A DNA stretch of 64,000 bases from positions 5,704,001-5,768,000 of the forward strand of contig NZ_CP071872.1 in the NCBI RefSeq assembly GCF_022647665.1. The letters are read 5' to 3'. Positions 57,984-64,000 of the stretch are shown here, in pieces (position 1 is the stretch's first letter; every line of letters begins with the position of its first letter). The notes under the pieces are model-generated. The model was given only the letters and a program-made list of their open reading frames with translations. It had not been told where the DNA came from and did no database searches. The DNA comes from Streptomyces formicae (GTDB lineage: Bacteria > Actinomycetota > Actinomycetes > Streptomycetales > Streptomycetaceae). Made by a program: the position numbers and the translations under genes.

Positions 57984-58955
57984 TCACGTCAAGAGCCGGG
58001 CGAGCTCCACCGCCCCGGCCGTGCCGTCCGGTACGGGCTCGGGCCGCAGCCCCAACTCCCCGGTGCGCGCGGCCAGTCGCTCCAGCAGCGGCCCGTGCGG
58101 TCCGAGCAGTCCACCCGTTGTGACCAGCGGCTCTCCGGGGCGGGGCGCCAACGCGCGCACGGTGGCGGCCAGTTGGTCGGCGGCGCGGTCGAGCAGGGCG
58201 CCGGCCACCTCGTCCCCCGCCGCGCCGGCCGCCGCCACGAAAGGGCTGAGCGCCGCGAGCCGCACCGGGTGGCCCGTGAAGGCGTATGCGATGAGGCGCT
58301 CCCGGAGCGCCCTGCGTCCGGCCCAGGACTCCGGCGGCCCTTCCTCGTACCCCAGGCAGTGCGCGAGCAGCGGCTCCACCAGCGCGGTCCCCGGCCCGCG
58401 CCCGTCGAACGCCCGCAGCACCGCGGTCAGCGCCTCGCGGCCCAGCCAGAACCCGCTGCCCGCGTCACCCAGCAGCCAGCCGTCCCCGTCGGCCGTGCGC
58501 ACCGCCCGGCGGCCCGCCACGCGCGCGGCGACCGCCCCGGTCCCGGCGATCACGACGAGCCCGTCGGCGGGAACGCCCCGGCCCGAGGCGAAGGCGACGT
58601 CCACGTCTCCGTACACCTCCAGCGCCGCGGGCGACGCGCCCACCGCGGAGAGCGCGTCGCCGAGGCAGCGGACGGCGAGTTCGAGCCCCCTGCCGGAACC
58701 CCCGTCGACCGCTCCGCCGGCGAAGCCGCCCACGACGGCTGCGACCGAGCCGCCGAGCCCGGCCGGCACGGCACCGGCGAGAGCGGTGGCGAGATGGCGG
58801 GTGAGAGCGTCGCGCTCGACGCTCAGCGCGTTGCCGGGCCCGCCCGTGCCCTCGCCGACGACGGCACCGCTGCGCGCCTCCGCCGCGCGTGCCCGGACCC
58901 GGGTGCCGCCCGCGTCGACGCCGATGACCAGGACCTGGCTGAGAGAATCCGTCAT
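57984..58955 (-). CDS. BadF/BadG-type sugar kinase (N-acetylglucosamine kinase-like)
   Basis: A 323-residue ASKHA kinase. VLVIGVDAGGTRVRARAAEA is the phosphate-1 loop, VVIAGTGAVAARVAGRR and DGWLLGDAGSGFWLGREALT are the GlcNAc kinase-type signatures, and LVTTGGLLGPHGPLLERL is the adenosine motif. It probably phosphorylates N-acetylglucosamine or a related amino sugar. ATG 58955. Neighbours (SIS protein, RpiR regulator) fit amino-sugar phosphate handling. Confidence 0.87.
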   Translation of the reverse strand: MTDSLSQVLVIGVDAGGTRVRARAAEARSGAVVGEGTGGPGNALSVERDALTRHLATALAGAVPAGLGGSVAAVVGGFAGGAVDGGSGRGLELAVRCLGDALSAVGASPAALEVYGDVDVAFASGRGVPADGLVVIAGTGAVAARVAGRRAVRTADGDGWLLGDAGSGFWLGREALTAVLRAFDGRGPGTALVEPLLAHCLGYEEGPPESWAGRRALRERLIAYAFTGHPVRLAALSPFVAAAGAAGDEVAGALLDRAADQLAATVRALAPRPGEPLVTTGGLLGPHGPLLERLAARTGELGLRPEPVPDGTAGAVELARLLT

Positions 58956-59050
58956 GAGGCCGCATCGTGGTTGATAGATTCACGAAGGACAAGCCCCCTC
59001 CCGGGGCGGACTCCTCCCCCGGACGCCGAGCACGGCAGAGACGAGCCGCC

Positions 59051-59911
59051 ATGATCACCGCGCTGATCCGCTCCGAGCTGCCGCGGCTGACGGGCTCCCT
59101 GCGCAGGGTCGGTGAACACGTCCTGGCCGATCCCCCAGGGGTCACCTCCGTCTCCGCCGCCGAGCTCGGCCGCAGGACCGGCACGTCCCAGGCGTCCGTG
59201 ACCCGCTTCTGCCGGGCGCTCGGCCTCGACTCGTACCAGCACCTGCTGCTCGAACTCGCCAAGGAGCAGGGCGGCCGGACCTCCGACGAGCGCCCACTCG
59301 GCCCCGGAATCGGCCCGGACGACCCCTTGGACCACGTCGTCGCCGTCGTCGCCCAGGCCGATCTCCAGGCCCTGCGGCAGACCGCGGAGAGCCTCGACCG
59401 GGACGCCCTGGAACGTGCCGCGCAGGCCGTCGCCCGCGCCCGCCGCGTCGACGTGTACGGGGTGGGCGCCTCCGGCATCGTGGCGCGCGAGACGGAGGCC
59501 AGGCTCTTCGGTATCGGATGCGCCGCCCGGAGCTGGACCGAGGTGCATGCGGCGGAGACCTCCGCGGCCCTTCTGACGCCCGCCGACACGGTGGTGGCCC
59601 TGTCCCACTCCGGGGCCACCCGCGAGGTCCTCAGCCCGCTCCAGCTCGCCGCCGAGCGGGGCGCCGCGACCGTGGCCGTCACCGGCGATCCGCGCTCGGC
59701 CATCGCCGCCGCCGCGTCGGTCCATCTCACCTCGACGTCGGCGGAGACCAGCTTCCGGCGCGGCGGCTTCGGCACCCGGCACTCGGTCCTGCTGATCCTC
59801 GACTGCCTCTTCGCGCGGGTGGCCCAGCTGACCTACGAACGGGCCACCGCCTCGCTCGCGTTGACCGCCCACATCGGCGAGGCGCACGCCGTCCGCACCC
59901 GGCGCCGCTGA
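59051..59911 (+). CDS. RpiR family transcriptional regulator
   Basis: A 286-residue regulator with an N-terminal HTH_6 (SVSAAELGRRTGTSQASVTR then FCRALGLDSYQHLLLELAKE) and a C-terminal SIS domain (VDVYGVGASGIVARETEARL, VVALSHSGATREVLSPLQLA) that senses sugar phosphates. The frame is open from GTG 58967, but that leaves only 11 bases to the divergent kinase start, so ATG 59051 is preferred. Probably controls the kinase/SIS genes. Confidence 0.87.
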   Translation: MITALIRSELPRLTGSLRRVGEHVLADPPGVTSVSAAELGRRTGTSQASVTRFCRALGLDSYQHLLLELAKEQGGRTSDERPLGPGIGPDDPLDHVVAVVAQADLQALRQTAESLDRDALERAAQAVARARRVDVYGVGASGIVARETEARLFGIGCAARSWTEVHAAETSAALLTPADTVVALSHSGATREVLSPLQLAAERGAATVAVTGDPRSAIAAAASVHLTSTSAETSFRRGGFGTRHSVLLILDCLFARVAQLTYERATASLALTAHIGEAHAVRTRRR

Positions 59912-59950
59912 GGCCGCCGGAACACGGCCGAAGGCCCCGGAACGCGCCGG

Positions 59951-59994
59951 GCCCGGTTCGGGCGGGAACCAGTCGATTCCCGCCCGAACCGGGC
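59951..59994. terminator. Bidirectional terminator between rpiR and rbpA-like gene
   Basis: GCCCGGTTCGGGCGGGAA (59951-59968) and TTCCCGCCCGAACCGGGC (59977-59994) form a perfect 18-bp stem with an 8-base loop between convergent genes. Confidence 0.9.
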
Positions 59995-60009
59995 TCGTTG
60001 CTCATGTGC

Positions 60010-60345
60010 TCAGATCTCGCCCCGGAGCTTGGCGAGCGCCTCGGCGAGGATCGCCTCCCCGTCCGCGTCGCTGCGCCGCTCGCGCACATAGGCCAGGTGC
60101 GTCTTGTACGGCTCGGTGCGCGGCGGGTCCGGCGGGTTGTCCCGGTCCTGGCCGGCCGGGAACCCGCAGCGCGGGCAGTCCCAGCTGTCGGGAACCTGCG
60201 CGTCGCTGGCGAAGCTCGGCTGCGTCTCGTGCCCGTTCGAGCACCAGAAGGAGATGCGGAGACGCGGTGCGGACTCGCCCCGCTCGGCCTCCCCCATCGG
60301 CCCCGCTCCGACCCGGCTTCCCCGGATCGCGTTGCCACTTGCCAC
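60010..60345 (-). CDS. rbpA: RbpA-family RNA polymerase-binding protein
   Basis: A 111-residue protein. GNAIRGSRVGAGPMGEAERG is the N-terminal core-binding segment, a zinc-ribbon-like part follows with C-S-N-G-H in SFWCSNGHETQP and CPRC in WDCPRCGFPAG, and the end PYKTHLAYVRERRSDADGEA to AEALAKLRG matches the sigma-interacting domain. RbpA stabilises open complexes formed by the principal sigma factor. The sequence differs from the classical RbpA, so this may be a paralogue. Gene lies 110 bases downstream of secG with a TAGACT hexamer (minus strand, near 60386) in between. Confidence 0.85.
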   Translation of the reverse strand: MASGNAIRGSRVGAGPMGEAERGESAPRLRISFWCSNGHETQPSFASDAQVPDSWDCPRCGFPAGQDRDNPPDPPRTEPYKTHLAYVRERRSDADGEAILAEALAKLRGEI

Positions 60346-60455
60346 GGTCGTAACTCCCTGCGTGATGGTGCTCGAAGATGCCCCAGTCTACGTAAGGCCC
60401 AACGCGCGTCCAGTGATTGGAGTTACACCCCCGCCCCCGGGACGCCCGCGGTGGG

Positions 60456-60692
60456 TCAGATGTCCAGCTTCATGAGCAGACCAAGTACGACAATGCACGC
60501 AAACCACAGCAGACCGAGCACGACGGTGATGCGGTCGAGGTTGCGCTCGGCGACCGAGGAGCCGCCGACGGAGGACTGCATGCCGCCACCGAACATGTCG
60601 GAGAGGCCGCCGCCCTTCCCCTTGTGCATCAGCACCAGCAGCATCAGCAGCAGGCTGAAGACGATCAGGGCGATCGAGAACCCCATAATCAC
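60456..60692 (-). CDS. secG: Preprotein translocase subunit SecG
   Basis: A 78-residue two-helix subunit of the Sec channel. SIALIVFSLLLMLLVLMHKG and ITVVLGLLWFACIVVLGLLM are the helices, joined by the conserved KGGGLSDMFGGGMQSSVGGS loop. GTG 60692 is preferred because it gives the family start V-I-M-G-F and GAGGAAG lies upstream; ATG 60686 is the alternative. It follows tpiA as usual in actinobacteria. Confidence 0.93.
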   Translation of the reverse strand: MIMGFSIALIVFSLLLMLLVLMHKGKGGGLSDMFGGGMQSSVGGSSVAERNLDRITVVLGLLWFACIVVLGLLMKLDI

Positions 60693-60828
60693 GGCTGGAC
60701 CAACTTCCTCGGACGGGACAGGACTGGACAACGAAACATTATGATCAAGAAATCGGGGGCCGGGCCCGAAAGCCCCGGCCCCCGCAAGGGTACGACGGAT
60801 CCGCCCTACGGCCTACTACGGACCGCTC

Positions 60829-61605
60829 TCACTGGTCGCGGAAGCGGACGATCTTGACGAACTCGTCGGAGTCCAGTGCCGCCCCGCCGACCAGAGCGCC
60901 GTCCACGTCGGGCTGCGCCATGATCGCGGCGACGTTGCCGGCCTTCACCGAGCCGCCGTACTGGATCCGCACCTTGTCGGCCAGCTCCTGGCTGTAGAGC
61001 TCGGCCAGCCGGCCGCGGATCGCCCCGCAGACCTCCTGGGCGTCCTCCGGGGTGGCCACCTCGCCGGTACCGATGGCCCAGACCGGCTCGTACGCGATCA
61101 CGATGGTCTCGGCCTGCTCGGCCGGGACGTCCTTCAGACCGCCGTCGATCTGGTTCAGCGTGTACTGCACCTGCTGGCCGGCCTTGCGGACGTCCAGGCC
61201 CTCGCCGACGCAGAGGATCGGGGTCAGGCCGTGCTTGAAGGCGGCCTTCACCTTGGCGTTGCAGAGCTCGTCCGACTCGGCGTGGTACTGGCGTCGCTCG
61301 GAGTGACCGACCGCGACGTAGGTGCACTTGAGCTTGGACAGCATGGGGCCCGAGATCTCGCCGGTGTAGGCACCGGAGTCGAACGCCGAGATGTCCTGGG
61401 CGCCGTACTTGATCTTGAGCTTGTCGCCGTCCACCAGGGTCTGCACCGAGCGCAGATCGGTGAAGGGCGGCAGAACGGCGACCTCGACGGCGTCGTAGTC
61501 CTTGTCGGCGAGGGCGAAGGCGAGCTTCTGGACGTGGGCGATGGCCTCGAGGTGGTTGAGGTTCATCTTCCAGTTGCCCGCCATCAGCGGGGTACGGGTG
61601 CTCAT
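60829..61605 (-). CDS. tpiA: Triosephosphate isomerase
   Basis: A 258-residue glycolytic barrel enzyme. MAGNWKMNLNH holds the substrate asparagine and lysine, VAVGHSERRQYH the catalytic histidine, and IVIAYEPVWAIGTGEVATPE the catalytic glutamate and loop 6. VGGAALDSDEF is the phosphate loop end. ATG 61605 follows AAGGAG. Third of the gap-pgk-tpiA-secG run. Confidence 0.97.
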   Translation of the reverse strand: MSTRTPLMAGNWKMNLNHLEAIAHVQKLAFALADKDYDAVEVAVLPPFTDLRSVQTLVDGDKLKIKYGAQDISAFDSGAYTGEISGPMLSKLKCTYVAVGHSERRQYHAESDELCNAKVKAAFKHGLTPILCVGEGLDVRKAGQQVQYTLNQIDGGLKDVPAEQAETIVIAYEPVWAIGTGEVATPEDAQEVCGAIRGRLAELYSQELADKVRIQYGGSVKAGNVAAIMAQPDVDGALVGGAALDSDEFVKIVRFRDQ

Positions 61606-61670
61606 GCCGCTCCTTCTCTGTTCTTACTCGTCTGCGGCCCGGCGGCCGCGCGTGCGTCGCTCACGACCGG

Positions 61671-62882
61671 TCAGTCCTCGAGTGCGGCGAGGCCGGGAAG
61701 CGTCTTGCCCTCGAGGTACTCGAGGCTCGCGCCGCCACCGGTGGAGATGTGGCCGAATGCGTTCTCGTCGAAGCCCAGGGTGCGGACGGCGGCGGCCGAG
61801 TCGCCACCGCCGACGACGGTGAAGGCCTTGCTGTCCACGAGCGCCTGGGCGATCTCGCGGGTACCGCCCGCGTACTCGGGGTGCTCGAAGACGCCCAGCG
61901 GGCCGTTCCAGAACACGGTCCGGGCGTCGGCGATCTTGGACGCGTACAGCTCGCGCGTCTTCGGGCCGACGTCCAGGCCCTCCTGGTCGGAGGGGATCTT
62001 GTCGGCGTCGACCGTGGTGTACTCGGCCGGCGCCTTGGTCTTCAGGTCGGGAAACTCCGTCGAGGCGAGGACGTCGACCGGCAGCACCAGCTCGACGCCG
62101 TTCTTCTCGGCGCGCTCCATGTACTCGGTCACGACCGGGATCTGGTCCTCCTGGAGGAGCGAGATGCCGACCTCGTACCCCTTGGCCTTGAGGAAGGTGT
62201 AGGCCATGCCGCCGCCGATGAGCAGGCGGTCGGCCTTGCCGAGCAGCTCGTCGATGACGGCGAGCTTGTCGGAGACCTTGGCGCCGCCGAGGACGACCAC
62301 GTACGGCCGCTTGACGTCCTCGGTGAGCTTCTTCAGGACGCCGACCTCGGTGGCGATCAGATAGCCGGCGGCGTGCGGCAGCCGGGCCGGGAGGTCGTAC
62401 ACCGAGGCGTGCTTGCGGTGGACGGCGCCGAAGCCGTCGCCGACGTACACATCGGCGAGGGCGGCGAGCTGGTCGGCGAAGGCGCCGCGCTCGGCGTCGT
62501 CCTTGGCCGTCTCGCCGGCGTTGAAGCGGAGGTTCTCGATGACGGCGACGCCGCCGTCGGCGAGCCCGTCCACGGTCGTACGGGCCGAGTCGCCGACCGT
62601 GTCGGTCGCGAACGCCACGTCGGTACCCAGCAGTTCACCGAGGCGCGTGGCGGCCGGGGCGAGCGTGAAGGCCGGGTCCGGGGCGCCCTTGGGGCGGCCC
62701 AGGTGCGAGGCGACGACGACCCGGGCGCCCGCGTCGGCGAGGGCCTTCACGGTCGGCAGCACGGCGCGGATACGGCCGTCGTCGGTGATCGTCGTGCCGT
62801 CGAGCGGCACATTGAGGTCGGCGCGGACGAAGACCCGCTTGCCGGCGACGCCTTCGGCGAGAAGTTCGTCGATCGTCTTCAT
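61671..62882 (-). CDS. pgk: Phosphoglycerate kinase
   Basis: A 403-residue glycolytic kinase. KRVFVRADLNVPLDGTTITD is the family signature, ASHLGRPKGAPDPAFTLAP the substrate arginine region, and VGGGDSAAAVRTLG the nucleotide loop; KTLPGLAALED ends it. ATG 62882, 110 bases after gap and 65 bases before tpiA. Same operon direction. Confidence 0.97.
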   Translation of the reverse strand: MKTIDELLAEGVAGKRVFVRADLNVPLDGTTITDDGRIRAVLPTVKALADAGARVVVASHLGRPKGAPDPAFTLAPAATRLGELLGTDVAFATDTVGDSARTTVDGLADGGVAVIENLRFNAGETAKDDAERGAFADQLAALADVYVGDGFGAVHRKHASVYDLPARLPHAAGYLIATEVGVLKKLTEDVKRPYVVVLGGAKVSDKLAVIDELLGKADRLLIGGGMAYTFLKAKGYEVGISLLQEDQIPVVTEYMERAEKNGVELVLPVDVLASTEFPDLKTKAPAEYTTVDADKIPSDQEGLDVGPKTRELYASKIADARTVFWNGPLGVFEHPEYAGGTREIAQALVDSKAFTVVGGGDSAAAVRTLGFDENAFGHISTGGGASLEYLEGKTLPGLAALED

Positions 62883-62992
62883 GGGTGATGACTCCTAGGG
62901 AGGTCGTCGGGGACAAGCGACAGGGCCCAGACGGCGCGTCCTCGCGCTGCCCGAGCCCTGCTGCTCACATCGAGGTGCCTACCGGCCGGAGA

Positions 62993-63997
<1,005 letters not shown>

Positions 63998-64000
63998 GAA

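Noticed and set aside
60346..60455. Search for a sigma-R type promoter (GGAAT, 18 bases, GTT) before the rbpA-like gene
   Set aside because: No match with the right spacing was found; only a TAGACT -10-like hexamer is visible.

Overview
The window is one continuous piece of a Streptomyces-type chromosome. It is very GC-rich, almost every codon third position is G or C, GTG/TTG starts and 4-base start/stop overlaps are common, and no transposase, phage gene, CRISPR array, tRNA or rRNA is visible. The gene content and order (ectABCD, dapA, dapD, suf, ctaA, ctaB, tkt-tal-zwf-opcA-pgl, pgi, secG-tpiA-pgk-gap) are what I remember from the SCO1864 to SCO1947 part of Streptomyces coelicolor. That comparison is from memory and was not aligned.

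Layout. 1-3.05 kb: ectoine/5-hydroxyectoine operon, ectA cut by the left edge. 3.1-6 kb: an Old Yellow Enzyme divergent from a MarR regulator, and a class V aminotransferase. 6-9.9 kb: DsbA-like protein, DUF1349 protein, an aldehyde dehydrogenase of the 2-oxoglutarate-semialdehyde type, and a divergent IclR regulator. 10-15.5 kb: a penicillin-binding protein, a small membrane protein, a Tat-exported PhoX phosphatase, a small CarD/tudor-like protein and a two-domain TerD protein. 15.6-18.8 kb: a divergent hexuronate-oxidation locus (uronate dehydrogenase; 5-dehydro-4-deoxyglucarate dehydratase coupled to a protein of unknown function). 18.8-26.6 kb: MFS exporter, purine permease, a large unknown protein, a secreted nuclease/phosphodiesterase, and a monooxygenase-like gene under a near-perfect SoxR-type promoter. 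26.7-31.5 kb: dapA, dapD, a TetR/SMR efflux pair, a membrane protein and a VOC protein. 31.6-38.3 kb: the whole sufR-B-D-Rieske-C-S-U-T operon on the minus strand. 38.4-45 kb: DUF72 protein, an ABC exporter pair next to the heme A genes ctaA and ctaB, an amidohydrolase. 45.3-56 kb: pentose phosphate cluster plus two PH-domain membrane proteins and pgi. 56-60 kb: MFS exporter and a SIS/kinase/RpiR amino-sugar-like locus. 60-64 kb: rbpA-like, secG, tpiA, pgk, gap on the minus strand.

How the parts work together. The right half is central metabolism: glycolysis, the oxidative and non-oxidative pentose phosphate pathway with the G6PDH partner OpcA, Fe-S assembly and heme A synthesis. The left half is accessory and stress physiology: osmoprotectant, phosphate scavenging, redox stress and uronate use. 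The most interesting material is regulatory: an extended hexuronate operator array repeated before both divergent genes, a SoxR promoter with the diagnostic 19-bp spacer, a candidate SufR operator lying on the -10 and start codon of sufR with a DmdR/IdeR-like iron box upstream, paired TetR operators on a leaderless efflux gene, two very long perfect hairpins (one containing a start codon), and a 46-bp exact direct repeat carrying a ribosome binding site. The best candidate for something undescribed is the unknown protein at 17675-18838, translationally coupled to the uronate pathway. No wholly new multi-gene system is evident.
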